From Pseudorhodoplanes sinuspersici (lineage in GTDB: Bacteria > Pseudomonadota > Alphaproteobacteria > Rhizobiales > Xanthobacteraceae), in assembly GCF_002119765.1 (NCBI RefSeq), contig NZ_CP021112.1, positions 4,582,501 to 4,646,500 of the forward strand: a stretch of 64,000 nt of DNA, written 5' to 3'. The translations under genes and the position numbers were made by a program. Numbering within the stretch: position 1 is the stretch's first letter; each line of letters begins with the position of its first letter. Shown here one piece after another: positions 1 to 9,453 of the stretch. The notes beneath the pieces are model-generated. The model had not been told where the DNA came from. It worked only from the letters and a program-made list of their open reading frames with translations, and did no database searches.

Positions 1-465
1 GGTGATCTTCCCGGCGCCATTCCGGTCCGCGGCATCAATAGCGATCTGCCAGTGCGGTTCGCACCCAATGGAGGCGCAGTGCCGGGCGACCGTATTGTCG
101 GAATCCTGACGCCGGGCGAGGGCATTACCATTTATCCAATCCAGTCGCCGACGCTGAAAGAGTTCGAGGATCGGCCGGAAGCCTGGCTCGATTTGCGATG
201 GGACATGGACGAGCGCGAACCGCAGCGTTTTCCAGCCCAGATCGTGGTGCAGTCTGTGAACGAGCCTGGTTCGCTGGCACAAGTGGCGCAGGTGATCGCC
301 GAAAACGATGGCAATATCGATAACATCCATATGACGCGGCAATCACCGGATTTCACGACTTTGACGATTGACCTCGAAGTGTATGACCTTAAGCATCTGA
401 CGGCGATCATCGCGCAATTGCGTGCCAAACCTGTCGTGGCAAGTGCCGCACGTGTGAATGGATGA
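1..465 (+). CDS. rsh: Bifunctional (p)ppGpp synthetase/hydrolase RelA/SpoT, C-terminal part (5' end outside window)
   Basis: This is the C-terminal part of a long RelA/SpoT homologue, the cytosolic enzyme that makes and degrades the stringent-response alarmone (p)ppGpp. Only 154 codons are present; the frame is open from base 1, so hydrolase, synthetase and TGS domains lie upstream of the window. The visible part has the basic/glycine segment before the ACT domain ([19 protein letters not shown]) and an ACT domain over the last 75 residues ([20 protein letters not shown]). Those features and the position directly before pdxJ match the Rsh arrangement of Hyphomicrobiales. The stop codon overlaps the pdxJ start by eight bases, suggesting translational coupling. 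The family assignment is firm; whether both catalytic activities are intact cannot be judged. Confidence 0.95.
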   Translation, partial: GDLPGAIPVRGINSDLPVRFAPNGGAVPGDRIVGILTPGEGITIYPIQSPTLKEFEDRPEAWLDLRWDMDEREPQRFPAQIVVQSVNEPGSLAQVAQVIAENDGNIDNIHMTRQSPDFTTLTIDLEVYDLKHLTAIIAQLRAKPVVASAARVNG

Positions 466-1231
466 CGAGAAACGGATCGTGTCGCAAGCACCTTACCTTC
501 GCCTCGGCGTGAATATCGATCACGTCGCAACCATCCGCAACGCCCGTGGCGGGCGGCATCCCGATCCGGTGCGTGCGGCAAAGCTTGCGGTGGCGGCCGG
601 AGCCGATGGCATCACGGCGCATCTGCGCGAAGACCGCAGGCATATCCGCGATGAGGATATCGCGCGGCTGAAAGCCGAAATCGACAAGCCGCTGAATTTC
701 GAAATGGCCGCGACCGAGGACATGATCGCTATTGCCGTGCGCACACGACCGCACGCAGCCTGCCTTGTGCCGGAACGCCGCGCCGAACGCACGACCGAAG
801 GCGGACTGGATGCCGCCGGCCAGAAGAACGTCATTGGCAGTGCAGTAAAAACGCTGTCCGATGCCGGCATCCGCGTGTCGTTGTTCATCGCCGCGGACCA
901 ACGCCAGATCGAAGCCGCTCATGCCGCCGGCGCGCCGGTCATCGAACTGCATACCGGTTCCTGGTGTGAAGCGTTGCTGGAAGGCGATGCAGATGTGGCG
1001 ACAAAGGAATTCGAACGGCTGGCGAAGTCAGCCGCGTTCGCCAAAAGTCTTGGCCTCGAAGTGCATGCTGGCCACGGGCTCGATTATGCGAGCGCCGAAA
1101 CCATCGCGGCTCTACCCGAAATCGTCGAACTCAACATTGGGCATTTCCTGATCGGCGAGGCTGTTTTTGTCGGTCTGGACAATGCGATCGGAACCATGCG
1201 TGGTGCGATGGACCGCGGACGCGGAGCATGA
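458..1231 (+). CDS. pdxJ: Pyridoxine 5'-phosphate synthase PdxJ
   Basis: PdxJ condenses 1-deoxyxylulose 5-phosphate with 3-amino-2-oxopropyl phosphate to give pyridoxine 5'-phosphate, the ring-closing step of DXP-dependent vitamin B6 synthesis. The 257-residue product is normal in length for a TIM-barrel PdxJ. Diagnostic motifs are visible: [17 protein letters not shown] near residues 16-32, [13 protein letters not shown] near 51-63, HAGHGLDY near 203-210 and the phosphate-binding [10 protein letters not shown] near the C-terminus. The ATG at 458 lies inside the last codons of rsh (eight-base overlap). The TGA stop sits inside the first arm of a palindromic repeat (1224-1360), so the repeat supplies the last codons. 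The next gene, acpS, is also conserved in this order in Rhizobiales. Confidence 0.97.
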   Translation: MDDEKRIVSQAPYLRLGVNIDHVATIRNARGGRHPDPVRAAKLAVAAGADGITAHLREDRRHIRDEDIARLKAEIDKPLNFEMAATEDMIAIAVRTRPHAACLVPERRAERTTEGGLDAAGQKNVIGSAVKTLSDAGIRVSLFIAADQRQIEAAHAAGAPVIELHTGSWCEALLEGDADVATKEFERLAKSAAFAKSLGLEVHAGHGLDYASAETIAALPEIVELNIGHFLIGEAVFVGLDNAIGTMRGAMDRGRGA

Positions 1232-1360
1232 TGCCGAAAAAGCCTGTCCCGGACTTGATCGGGATGTGAAACGGTTTTCGGACAACATCATGCTCCATTA
1301 TAAAGGAATCGATCACGTTCATGGTTTTGGATCGTTTCGATCCAAAATCATCGTGATCTA
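1224..1360. repeat. Compound palindromic intergenic repeat, copy 1 (two hairpins)
   Basis: The pdxJ-acpS gap is filled by a two-hairpin element. Hairpin A has arms GAGCATGATG (1224-1233) and CATCATGCTC (1286-1295) with inner complementary GCCGAAAA and GGTTTTCGG segments. Hairpin B has arms 1321-1334 and 1338-1351 (ATGGTTTTGGATCG / CGATCCAAAATCAT, one mismatch). The same A-spacer-B architecture recurs at 55586-55700, with the shared linker GAATCGATCACGTT. Compared with that copy, this one has about 22 extra bases in the loop of hairpin A, themselves containing an inverted repeat (CCCG...CGGG). It resembles mosaic intergenic repeats common in Bradyrhizobium relatives; an effect on mRNA ends is inferred only. 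Confidence 0.85.
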
Positions 1361-1373
1361 AGGCGAAGGCAGC

Positions 1374-1781
1374 ATGATCCTCGGTCTCGGCTCAGATCTC
1401 GTCAATATCCGCCGCATCGAGAAGGTGCTGGAGCGGCACGGCGACCGGTTCATTCAGCGCATCTTCACCCCGATCGAGCAGGCTAAGGCCGAACGGCGTG
1501 CGACAAGGATCGATACCTATGCCAAGCGGTTTGCCGCAAAGGAGGCATGCTCAAAGGCGCTGGGGACCGGTTTTCGAAAAGGGGTCTTCTTTCGCGACAT
1601 GGGCGTCGTGAATTTGCCGTCAGGGCGCCCCACCATGTCGCTGACAGGTGGTGCGCTGGCGCGGCTGAAGGACATCACCCCGGACGGCTTCGAAGCCCGG
1701 ATCGATATCAGTCTGACGGACGAATATCCGCTGGCGCAGGCCATCGTGATCATCTCGGCGGTCCCGCTCAAACCGAACTGA
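1374..1781 (+). CDS. acpS: Holo-[acyl-carrier-protein] synthase AcpS
   Basis: AcpS transfers 4'-phosphopantetheine from CoA to the conserved serine of acyl carrier protein, activating it for fatty-acid synthesis. The 135-residue protein has the short AcpS-type layout. The opening [12 protein letters not shown] places the metal-binding aspartate at D8, and [14 protein letters not shown] places the catalytic/metal-binding glutamate at E57, as in the family. The start has a purine-rich GAAGG upstream. A palindromic repeat separates it from pdxJ and 126 bases separate it from lepB, so it may have its own transcript end or processing site on the 5' side. Confidence 0.97.
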   Translation: MILGLGSDLVNIRRIEKVLERHGDRFIQRIFTPIEQAKAERRATRIDTYAKRFAAKEACSKALGTGFRKGVFFRDMGVVNLPSGRPTMSLTGGALARLKDITPDGFEARIDISLTDEYPLAQAIVIISAVPLKPN

Positions 1782-1907
1782 CCGGTCAGTCACTGGCTTT
1801 TGATGAACAGCATCAGCCGCTTAAAGGAAATATGTCGTTTCGTTGCGTGGCCCGCGGCCAGCCGCTACAAGGACGCGCCTGCCACTATCTCCCGGACAAG
1901 AGGCTAA

Positions 1908-2660
1908 ATGAGCGTGACCAGCACCAAGCGGAAGGAAGGCGGATTCGGTGAAACCGTCCGCGTCATTGTCCATGCGCTCATCATCGCCCTGGTGATCCGC
2001 ACATTCCTGTTCCAGCCCTTCAACATCCCCTCCGGGTCAATGAAGGAGACATTGCTGGTCGGCGATTACCTGTTCGTGTCGAAATATTCCTACGGCTACA
2101 GCCAATATTCATTCCCGCTATCGCCGCCGCTGTTCAACGGCCGCATTTTCGGATCGCCCCCGGACCGGGGTGATGTGGTCGTTTTTCGTCTGCCGAAGGA
2201 CGACTCGACCGACTACATTAAGCGCGTGATCGGTCTGCCGGGCGACCGCATCCAGATGATCAACGGTCTTCTGCATATCAATGGCGAGCCGGTGAAGCGC
2301 GAGCGGATCGACGATTTCATCGAGACCGAGGAATCGGATCGTGCGATTCGTGTGAAGCGCTGGCGCGAGACCTTGCCGAACGGGGTCAGCTACACGACGC
2401 TCGATCTGCAGGACAACGGCTTCTACGACAACACGCAGGAATATGTCGTACCTGCCGACCATTATTTTATGATGGGCGACAATCGCGATAACTCGACCGA
2501 TAGCCGCGTGCTCAGTCAGGTCGGTTACGTGCCGTTCAGCCACCTGATCGGCCGCGCACAGATCATCTTTTTCTCGGTCCGTGAAGGCGATCGGGCATGG
2601 CAAGTCTGGCTGTGGCCGTGGAGCGTGCGCTGGGACCGCATTTTCAAGATCGTCCGATGA
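1908..2660 (+). CDS. lepB: Signal peptidase I LepB
   Basis: LepB cleaves signal peptides from exported proteins at the periplasmic face of the inner membrane. The 250-residue product has one N-terminal membrane segment (about residues 18-35), followed by PSGSMKETLLVGD with catalytic Ser44 and DYIKRVIGLPGD with the general-base Lys105. The C-terminal box MGDNRDNSTDSR is intact. The single N-terminal anchor is usual for alphaproteobacteria, whereas the E. coli enzyme has two. An AGAGG Shine-Dalgarno lies five bases before the ATG. The stop overlaps the rnc start in an ATGA junction, so lepB and rnc are almost certainly translationally coupled. Confidence 0.97.
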   Translation: MSVTSTKRKEGGFGETVRVIVHALIIALVIRTFLFQPFNIPSGSMKETLLVGDYLFVSKYSYGYSQYSFPLSPPLFNGRIFGSPPDRGDVVVFRLPKDDSTDYIKRVIGLPGDRIQMINGLLHINGEPVKRERIDDFIETEESDRAIRVKRWRETLPNGVSYTTLDLQDNGFYDNTQEYVVPADHYFMMGDNRDNSTDSRVLSQVGYVPFSHLIGRAQIIFFSVREGDRAWQVWLWPWSVRWDRIFKIVR

Positions 2661-3478
2661 GCCGCGCGGCGGATGATACTCCGCCCAAGTTACCGGCGCG
2701 CGCACGCCGTGCCGCCGGTGCGGTCAAGCAGAAAGCGGCTGTCTCAGTCGATGCCGGGGACGCGCCGCGCAAGGTCAAACGCAAGGCAAAGCCCAAAGCG
2801 TCCGCGCTCGAAACCACGATCGGTTATCGGTTCGGCGATCAGGCATTGCTTGAGAGCGCGCTGACGCACATCTCGGCCTTGAAAGGTCAGGGGCGTATCG
2901 GCAGCTACCAACGACTTGAATTTCTCGGCGACCATGTTCTGGGTCTTGCGGTATCGGAAATGCTTTTCGAAGCGTTTCCGAAGGCGGAGGAAGGCGAGCT
3001 CTCGCGCCGTCTGGCCGATCTGGTGCGCAGGGAAAGCTGCGCCGAGGTCGCCCGCAGCATCGATCTTGGCGCCTCGCTGCGGCTCGGCGCCTCGGAAATC
3101 CGTGCTGGCGGCCGCACCCGGATTGCAATCCTGGCCGATGTCTGCGAGTCGCTGATCGGGGCGGTGTTCCTCGATGGCGGCTACAAGGCTGCAAAAGCGC
3201 TTGTCGTGCGTTACTGGTCAGACCGGATGCTGAAACCGGCGCGGCCGCTGCGCGATCCAAAAACCGTGTTGCAGGAATGGGCGCAGGCGCGGGGGCTGCC
3301 GACCCCGACCTATCGCGAAGTGGAGCGCACCGGCCCGCACCACGATCCAGTCTTCAAGGTGGCCGTGCAGTTGCCGCAGCGCGAGCCGGCGGAGGGCAAG
3401 GGCCGCTCCAAACGCGCAGCCGAACAGGCTGCGGCCGAGGCGATGCTGAAACGCGAAGGTGTGCGGACTGATGTCTGA
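2657..3478 (+). CDS. rnc: Ribonuclease III
   Basis: RNase III cuts double-stranded RNA and matures rRNA and other structured transcripts. The start was placed at the ATG at 2657 because it overlaps the lepB stop as ATGA; the frame is open further upstream inside lepB but that extension has no family support. The 273-residue product has the signature QRLEFLGDHVLGL (residues 85-97) with catalytic D92, and DVCESLIGAVFLDGG with E164, the equivalents of the E. coli D45/E117 pair. A double-stranded-RNA-binding domain occupies roughly residues 200-270. An Ala/Lys/Arg-rich N-terminal extension of about 50 residues is absent from typical 225-residue enzymes. The stop overlaps era by eight bases. Confidence 0.96.
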   Translation: MSRAADDTPPKLPARARRAAGAVKQKAAVSVDAGDAPRKVKRKAKPKASALETTIGYRFGDQALLESALTHISALKGQGRIGSYQRLEFLGDHVLGLAVSEMLFEAFPKAEEGELSRRLADLVRRESCAEVARSIDLGASLRLGASEIRAGGRTRIAILADVCESLIGAVFLDGGYKAAKALVVRYWSDRMLKPARPLRDPKTVLQEWAQARGLPTPTYREVERTGPHHDPVFKVAVQLPQREPAEGKGRSKRAAEQAAAEAMLKREGVRTDV

Positions 3479-4406
3479 GTCCAACGAACATTCAACCCCG
3501 GAAACGCAAACGCGCTGCGGCTTCGTCGCGCTGATCGGGGCCCCCAATGCCGGCAAGTCGACGCTGATCAACGCGCTGGTCGAAAGCAAGGTCTCGATCG
3601 TCAGCCACAAGGTGCAGACGACGCGCATGCCGGTGCGCGGAATCGCCATCGAAGGCGCATCGCAACTGATCTTCATCGATACGCCGGGCATTTTCGCGCC
3701 GAAGCGCCGGCTCGATCGCGCGATGGTCACCAGCGCCTGGTCGGGTGCGCATGACGCTGATCTGACCGGGTTGCTGATTGACGCGCGCAAGGGACTCGAT
3801 GCTGAAAACGAAGCGATCGTGTCCAAGCTGCCGGATGTGTCTGGCAAGAAATTTTTGCTGTTGAACAAGGTCGATGTGGTCGACAAACCGGCGTTGCTGG
3901 CGCTCGCAACTGCGCTGAACGAACGCGCAAAATTTGAGACCACTTTCATGATCTCGGCGTTGACCGGCGACGGCGTCGCTGATGTGCGGACCTGGCTTGC
4001 CGGGCAAGTGCCGCTCGGGCCATGGCATTATCCGGAAGACCAGATCTCGGATGCGCCGATGCGCCAGCTTGCGGCGGAAATCACCCGTGAGAAGCTGTTC
4101 CATCGCCTGCACCAGGAGCTGCCGTATCAATCGACGGTCGAAACCGAACTCTGGAAAGAGATGAAGGACGGCTCGGTACGCATCGAGCAGACGATCTATG
4201 TCGAGCGCGACAGCCAGAAGAAGATCGTCATCGGCAAGGGCGGGCAGACACTGAAATCGATCGGCGCCGATGCCCGCAAGGAAATATCAAGCATTATCGA
4301 AGGCCCGGTGCACCTGTTCCTGTTCGTCAAAGTCCGCGAAGGCTGGGGGGATGATCCCGAGCGATATCGCGAAATGGGCCTGGAGTTCCCGAGAGGGGAC
4401 ACCTGA
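3471..4406 (+). CDS. era: GTPase Era
   Basis: Era is an essential GTPase that binds the 3' end of 16S rRNA during 30S subunit assembly. The start at 3471 is preferred because it overlaps the rnc stop, a common rnc-era coupling; an ATG at 3459 would add four residues. The 311-residue product has G1 GAPNAGKST (residues 23-31), switch-II DTPG, and G4 NKVD, followed by a C-terminal KH domain containing IVIGKGGQTLKSIG. Length and domain order are normal. The downstream neighbour is a DUF763 gene rather than recO, which normally follows era directly in this lineage. Confidence 0.97.
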   Translation: MSESNEHSTPETQTRCGFVALIGAPNAGKSTLINALVESKVSIVSHKVQTTRMPVRGIAIEGASQLIFIDTPGIFAPKRRLDRAMVTSAWSGAHDADLTGLLIDARKGLDAENEAIVSKLPDVSGKKFLLLNKVDVVDKPALLALATALNERAKFETTFMISALTGDGVADVRTWLAGQVPLGPWHYPEDQISDAPMRQLAAEITREKLFHRLHQELPYQSTVETELWKEMKDGSVRIEQTIYVERDSQKKIVIGKGGQTLKSIGADARKEISSIIEGPVHLFLFVKVREGWGDDPERYREMGLEFPRGDT

Positions 4407-4490
4407 CAACCGGGTCTCGTTGCCCGGTTTGTATTTCGTGCGAAGCAGTCTATCTCCGTCAGTGGACGACGACGCAAAGCGCGGCCATCG

Positions 4491-5738
4491 ATGGCAAAAC
4501 GAACCGGCAGTGCCGATCTTCCCCTGCATGGCGGGCGCGTGCCGCCATGGCTGGCGGAGCGTATGGCGAGCCTGGGCGCCGTCATTTGCCAGGCCATCGT
4601 GCACCACTATGGCCGCGATGAATTTCTGCAGCGTCTGTCGCATCCCTTCTGGTTCCAGTCTTTCGGCGCCGTCATGGGCATGGACTGGCATTCATCCGGC
4701 ATCACGACGAGCGTGATCGGGGCACTGAAACGCGGCCTTGGGCCGTTGCAGGGAGAGTTGGGCATCCATGTCTGCGGCGGACGCGGCAAGCATTCGCGCC
4801 GCACACCGGAAGAGCTGACATCACTTGGCGAGCGTATCGGTTTCGACGGACAGGCTTTGACGCGTGCGAGCCGGCTGGTCGCGAAAGTTGATAGCGCCGC
4901 CGTGCAGGACGGTTTCGATCTTTATCTGCACGGCTTCTTCGTGACCGATGACGGGAAATGGACGGTCGTGCAGCAGGGCATGAACGGCGACAAACGCCAG
5001 GCGCGCCGCTACCATTGGCATTCGGAGAATCTGACGAGCTTTGTCGACGAGCCGCACAGCGCCATCGATGGCCCAAGCCAGGGCGAGATTGTCAATCTCA
5101 CCGACAAGCGCGCCGAACGATCGCGCTCGGCGCAGCTCGATCTTCTCGACGCCCTCGGGCCCGATGGCATCGTCCGCGAATATGCCGGCCTCATCGAAGA
5201 GCCGCAGGCGCAGCCGTTGCTGCCGCATCTGATCATGCCGGCGCACCATGACGTGCGGTCAAGCGATGTATTCACGCGCCGTCTGCATGGAACGCTGGCG
5301 GCTGCCGCCGAACGGGGGCCGGTCGATTTTCCGGACCTGCTGCTAACGCCGGGCGTCGGCGCGCGCACTGTGCAGTCGCTGGCGATGGTTGCCGAAGTGG
5401 TTCACGGCACGCCCTATCGCTTTCGCGATCCGGCGCGGTTCTCGCTCGCCCATGGCGGCAAGGACCGTCATCCTTATCCGGTGCCGATCAAGGTCTATGA
5501 CGAGACGATCCGCGTTCTGAAATCCGCTGTCCGGAAAGCAAAACTCGGGCGCGAGGAGGAGATGCAAGCGGTCAGGCGCCTCGACGATCAGGCGCGTCAG
5601 CTTGAAAGCACGGCAACAGGCCCATCGTTTGAAGCCTTTATCGCCGGCGAGCGACATGTGTCGGCGTCGTTGGGCGGACGGTCGGTCTTTGGCTGGGAAG
5701 AAGACCTGGTCAAAACCGGAAAGGTGCGGCGGGGCTGA
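4491..5738 (+). CDS. DUF763 domain protein of unknown function
   Basis: This 415-residue soluble protein matches the uncharacterised DUF763/COG1415 family, which is widespread in archaea and patchy in bacteria. Recognisable features are the N-terminal SADLPLHGGRVPPWL, the central GIHVCGGRGKHSRRTPEEL, LHGFFVTDDGKWTVVQQGMN, RRYHWHS, and the C-terminal LLTPGVGARTVQSLAMVAEV, which resembles a helix-hairpin-helix DNA-binding turn (inference). No signal peptide or membrane segment is seen. It lies 84 bases after era and 54 bases before recO in the same direction, so it is probably co-transcribed with them. No function is known; nucleic-acid metabolism is suggested only by the HhH-like stretch and the neighbours. 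Confidence 0.85.
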   Translation: MAKRTGSADLPLHGGRVPPWLAERMASLGAVICQAIVHHYGRDEFLQRLSHPFWFQSFGAVMGMDWHSSGITTSVIGALKRGLGPLQGELGIHVCGGRGKHSRRTPEELTSLGERIGFDGQALTRASRLVAKVDSAAVQDGFDLYLHGFFVTDDGKWTVVQQGMNGDKRQARRYHWHSENLTSFVDEPHSAIDGPSQGEIVNLTDKRAERSRSAQLDLLDALGPDGIVREYAGLIEEPQAQPLLPHLIMPAHHDVRSSDVFTRRLHGTLAAAAERGPVDFPDLLLTPGVGARTVQSLAMVAEVVHGTPYRFRDPARFSLAHGGKDRHPYPVPIKVYDETIRVLKSAVRKAKLGREEEMQAVRRLDDQARQLESTATGPSFEAFIAGERHVSASLGGRSVFGWEEDLVKTGKVRRG

Positions 5739-5792
5739 TGCTGAAAGACAACGCGGCTCGACAAAGCCACCCGGATCGGATCATGTCATCGC

Positions 5793-6530
5793 ATGCACTG
5801 GACTGACGACGGATTTGTCCTTGGCATCAAGCGGCATGGCGAGGCGAGCGCCATCCTCGAATTGATGACGCGCGCGCATGGGCGCCATCTCGGCCTTGTA
5901 CGAGGTGGGGCAGGGACACGCATGCGGCCGGTTCTGCAGCCGGGCAATCTGGTGCGCGCCGACTGGCGCGCTCGGCTTGATGATCATCTTGGCAGCTACA
6001 CGGTCGAAGGGCTGGCGCTGCGGGCCGGAGGCTTGTTCTCCGATCCGCATGCTGTGTTCGCCGTCACGCATCTTGCCGCATTGGCACGGCTGTTGCCGGA
6101 ACGCGATCCGCACGAGATTGTTTTCGATAGCCTTGAAGTCATCGTCGAGCATCTAGCCGATGCGGCACTCGCTGCAGCGCTTATCGTGCGATTTGAAGTG
6201 CTGATGTTGTCCGAGTTGGGCTTCGGTCTTGATCTGGACTCGTGCGCGGCGACCGGCACATCATCGGATCTGATTTATGTTTCTCCGAAATCGGGGCGGG
6301 CGGTGTCGCGCGGGGCTGGCGAGCCGTGGCGTGACCGCATGCTGGTACTGCCGGCCTACATCAACAGCGACTACGAGGGGCCGGTCAGTGCCAAGGATAT
6401 CGATGATGGTTTCAAGCTGACCGGGTTCTTCCTGGCCCGTCACGTCCTTGAACCGCGTGGTGTGACGCTGCCGGACGCGCGGGCGCATTTCATCCAGGCC
6501 GTACGCCGTACACTTCCAGATGCCGCGTAA
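5793..6530 (+). CDS. recO: DNA repair protein RecO
   Basis: RecO works with RecF and RecR to load RecA on SSB-coated single-stranded gaps. The 245-residue product starts with the family's OB-fold sequence ([24 protein letters not shown]) and continues into the helical RecO_C region. The zinc-finger cysteines of some RecO proteins are reduced here to a single Cys in [10 protein letters not shown], followed by [14 protein letters not shown], which is the form I associate with Rhizobiales. It is the last gene of the rnc-era-DUF763-recO run and is followed within six bases by a strong hairpin that faces a convergent gene. Confidence 0.94.
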   Translation: MHWTDDGFVLGIKRHGEASAILELMTRAHGRHLGLVRGGAGTRMRPVLQPGNLVRADWRARLDDHLGSYTVEGLALRAGGLFSDPHAVFAVTHLAALARLLPERDPHEIVFDSLEVIVEHLADAALAAALIVRFEVLMLSELGFGLDLDSCAATGTSSDLIYVSPKSGRAVSRGAGEPWRDRMLVLPAYINSDYEGPVSAKDIDDGFKLTGFFLARHVLEPRGVTLPDARAHFIQAVRRTLPDAA

Positions 6531-6536
6531 AAGCAA

Positions 6537-6562
6537 AAGGCCGGTCCCTGAAGACCGGCCTT
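6537..6562. terminator. Bidirectional hairpin terminator between recO and a convergent small gene
   Basis: A perfect 10-bp stem, AAGGCCGGTC (6537-6546) and GACCGGCCTT (6553-6562), encloses a six-base loop. It begins six bases after the recO stop and lies 29 bases beyond the stop of the convergent gene at 6591-6833. The trailing T tract is weak (TT then CCGAATTT), so factor-independent termination is likely but not certain. Confidence 0.75.
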
Positions 6563-6590
6563 CCGAATTTGGGCGATCAAACGGATGCGA

Positions 6591-6833
6591 TCAGTGGCAG
6601 ATGCGTTCCCGCCAACAACGCTGATAGGGATAATACCCTGAGCAGCGGCGGACATAATAGCAGCGGGGGCGATAACGGTAGCCATAACCGCCGTAATATT
6701 GCGCGGGCGTGAAAAGCCCCTGAACATCGAGCGATGTGCCTGTACTCGGCGTACTGGCCGGCGCGGCAACGGCCGCAGAGCCAATTGCCCCGATGCCGAC
6801 TGCGACAGCGAGCGCGATAAGAACCTTTCTCAT
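6591..6833 (-). CDS. Small secreted Tyr/Arg/Cys-rich protein, unknown function
   Basis: The product is 80 residues long. An N-terminal signal peptide (MRKVLIALAVAVGIGAIGSAAVAAP, predicted cleavage after AVAA) is followed by a mature part of about 55 residues that ends in a tyrosine/arginine-rich, four-cysteine tail with motifs such as YYGGYGYRYRPRCYYVRRC. The start at 6833 is chosen because a GGAG lies nine bases upstream and the signal peptide begins there; an in-frame ATG seven codons earlier is less likely. Short secreted proteins with GYGYRYRP-type tails are common in Bradyrhizobium relatives but have no known function. It is convergent with recO. Confidence 0.7.
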   Translation of the reverse strand: MRKVLIALAVAVGIGAIGSAAVAAPASTPSTGTSLDVQGLFTPAQYYGGYGYRYRPRCYYVRRCSGYYPYQRCWRERICH

Positions 6834-7200
6834 AACTTTGATCTCCATATGCACCTTTGAAGACGCAACGGACGCTGCGTCTTTTCAGTCGATGGAAAAT
6901 CTCGTGCCGGATCTTGTTCGGAAACGAGTTCAGTCAAAGCCACCCAGCCGCCGACGGTCCCTATGCGGCCACGTTACAAAGCTACCACGAAAAACAGCAG
7001 GTTCCTGTGACTTTGGAACCTCTGCCGATAAATCATGCGTGACGATGCGCGCGGCCGGACAAAATTGAGATGGCCGCTGCCAGACCGGAAGAGCGATCTG
7101 GTCTGGTCTGTCCTGGCGACGAGAGCCGGTTTGCGGCGAATTGCCGTGACCGCGGGCGTTCATGGCTTGTTCATTGGCTTTCTGCGGAGTACCCAACGCC
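6834..7200. other. Divergent intergenic region before parC
   Basis: No convincing gene is seen in these 367 bases. Two perfect small hairpins stand out: AAGACGCA (6860-6867) with TGCGTCTT (6876-6883), just upstream of the small secreted-protein gene, and AGGTTCC (6999-7005) with GGAACCT (7015-7021). The region must carry the promoters for the secreted-protein gene (reverse) and parC (forward); I could not assign -35/-10 boxes with confidence. Confidence 0.5.
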
Positions 7201-9453
7201 ATGGCTACACGAGTGATTCCCCCGTCGGACAAGGACATTCAGGAGATCGGGCTGCGGGATGCGCTGGAAGAGCGCTATCTCGCCTATGCCCTCTCGACCA
7301 TCATGCATCGGGCATTGCCGGATGCGCGGGACGGGCTGAAGCCCGTTCACCGCCGCATTCTCTACGGCATGAACCTGCTGCGGCTCGATCCGGGCTCGAC
7401 GCCAAAGAAGTCGGCGAAGATCGTCGGCGACGTGATGGGTAATTTCCATCCGCATGGCGACCAAGCCATTTACGACGCGCTGGTGCGCTTGGCGCAGGAT
7501 TTCTCCTCACGTTATCCGCTGATCGACGGGCAGGGGAATTTCGGCAATATCGACGGCGATAATGCCGCCGCCTATCGTTACACCGAAGCGCGCATGACCG
7601 AGGTCGCGCGACTCCTGCTCGAGGGGATCAACGAGAACGCCGTCGACTTCCGTCCGAACTATGACGGCTTGTCGGAAGAGCCCGTGGTGCTGCCGGGCGC
7701 GTTTCCAAACCTCCTGGCCAATGGTTCACAGGGCATCGCGGTCGGCATGGCGACGTCGATCCCGCCGCATAACGCGGCCGAACTTTGTGACGCAGCCCTG
7801 TTCCTGATCGACAATCCCAATGCGCGTTCCAAGACGCTGCTGAAATACGTGCCGGGTCCGGATTTCCCGACCGGCGGCATCGTGGTCGACAGCAGGGAGG
7901 CGATTGCCGAGGCCTATACGACGGGTCGTGGCGGTTTCCGTATCCGCGCGCGCTGGGCCAAGGAGGATGGCGGCCGTGGTTCCTATCAGATCGTGGTCAC
8001 CGAAATCCCGTGGTTGGTCCAGAAGTCCCGGCTGATCGAACGCATCGCCGAATTGCTGAACGAGCGCAAACTGCCGCTGGTCGGCGACATCCGCGATGAA
8101 TCGACATCGGACGTGCGCATCGTCATCGAGCCGAAAACGCGAACGGTCGACCCGGTATTGTTGATGGAGTCGCTGTTCAAGGTGAGCGAGCTGGAAAGCC
8201 GCATTCCCTTGAACATGAACGTGCTCGTCAAGGGCCGCATCCCGCGCGTCATCGGCCTCGCCGAAGCCTTGCGTGAATGGCTGGATCATCGCCGCGATGT
8301 ACTGGTGCGCCGGTCGCAGTTCCGGCTGGATGCGATCGAGCATCGGCTGGAAGTGCTTGGCGGCTATCTGATCGCCTATTTGAATCTCGACAAGGTGATC
8401 AAGATCATCCGGACCGAGGACGAGCCCAAGCCCGTCCTGATCAAGACCTTTACACTGACCGAGGTTCAGGCCGACGCCATTCTCAACATGCGTTTGCGCA
8501 ACTTGCGCAAGCTCGAGGAGATGGAAATCCGCGGCGAGGACAAGGCTCTGCGCGACGAGCGCAAGAAGCTGAAATCGCTGCTCGCCTCCGAGCCGGAGCA
8601 ATGGAAGACTGTTGCCGGCGAGATCAGGAACGTGCGCGAGACTTTCGGTCCGAAAACCGCGCTCGGCAAGCGCCGCACGAGCTTCGGTCAGGTGCAGGAT
8701 GTCGAACAGGAACTGGCAGAAATTCTGGTCGAACGCGAACCGGTCACCGTCGTCGTGTCGGAAAAAGGCTGGGTGCGCGCACTGCGCGGCCACGTCACCG
8801 ATCTGTCCGGCGTTGCTTTCAAGTCGGACGATTCACTGCAATTCGCTTTCCCGGCGGAAACGACTTCGAAATGCGTGTTCTTTGCCAGCAACGGCAAGTT
8901 CTACACCATCGATGCATCCAAACTTCCCGGCGGTCGAGGGCATGGCGAGCCGGTGCGGTTGTTCATCGATCTCGAAGGTGAGGCGTCGATCGTCGCGGCC
9001 TTCAAGTTCCAGGGCGGCCGCAAATTCCTCGTTGCTTCGGCGGAGGGCAAAGGCTTCATCGTTCCGGAGGACGAGTGTCTCGCCAACACGCGCAAGGGCA
9101 AGCAGGTGATGAATATCAAGGCGCCCGACGCTGCGGTAGCGATCACGCTGATCGAGGGCGATCAGGTTGCGGTGATTGGCGAAAATCGCAAGCTGCTGAT
9201 TTTCCCGCTCGACCAGGTGCCGGAGATGACACGCGGTGCCGGCGTTCGTCTGCAGCGCTACAAGGACGGCAAGCTGTCGGACATCATGACCTTCCCGGCC
9301 AAGGACGGGATGACCTGGTTTGATTCCGCGGGCCGCACCAATGTGACGACCACGAAGGAATTGGCCGATTGGCGCGGCAATCGGTCCGATGCCGGCCGCC
9401 TGCCGCCGAAAGGCTTCCCGCGCAGCAACAAGTTCGGAAAGAGCATCGGATAG
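7201..9453 (+). CDS. parC: DNA topoisomerase IV subunit A
   Basis: ParC is the DNA-cleaving subunit of topoisomerase IV, which decatenates daughter chromosomes. The 750-residue product opens [20 protein letters not shown] and has the winged-helix active site [11 protein letters not shown] with catalytic Tyr127. The motif [14 protein letters not shown] and the quinolone-pocket region [18 protein letters not shown] mark it as a type IIA A subunit. The length and the degenerate C-terminal beta-pinwheel (no clear GyrA box) favour ParC over GyrA. The start at 7201 has GGAG about 12 bases upstream; an in-frame ATG at 7162 would add 13 residues without family support. A palindromic repeat follows directly after the stop. 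Confidence 0.95.
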   Translation: MATRVIPPSDKDIQEIGLRDALEERYLAYALSTIMHRALPDARDGLKPVHRRILYGMNLLRLDPGSTPKKSAKIVGDVMGNFHPHGDQAIYDALVRLAQDFSSRYPLIDGQGNFGNIDGDNAAAYRYTEARMTEVARLLLEGINENAVDFRPNYDGLSEEPVVLPGAFPNLLANGSQGIAVGMATSIPPHNAAELCDAALFLIDNPNARSKTLLKYVPGPDFPTGGIVVDSREAIAEAYTTGRGGFRIRARWAKEDGGRGSYQIVVTEIPWLVQKSRLIERIAELLNERKLPLVGDIRDESTSDVRIVIEPKTRTVDPVLLMESLFKVSELESRIPLNMNVLVKGRIPRVIGLAEALREWLDHRRDVLVRRSQFRLDAIEHRLEVLGGYLIAYLNLDKVIKIIRTEDEPKPVLIKTFTLTEVQADAILNMRLRNLRKLEEMEIRGEDKALRDERKKLKSLLASEPEQWKTVAGEIRNVRETFGPKTALGKRRTSFGQVQDVEQELAEILVEREPVTVVVSEKGWVRALRGHVTDLSGVAFKSDDSLQFAFPAETTSKCVFFASNGKFYTIDASKLPGGRGHGEPVRLFIDLEGEASIVAAFKFQGGRKFLVASAEGKGFIVPEDECLANTRKGKQVMNIKAPDAAVAITLIEGDQVAVIGENRKLLIFPLDQVPEMTRGAGVRLQRYKDGKLSDIMTFPAKDGMTWFDSAGRTNVTTTKELADWRGNRSDAGRLPPKGFPRSNKFGKSIG

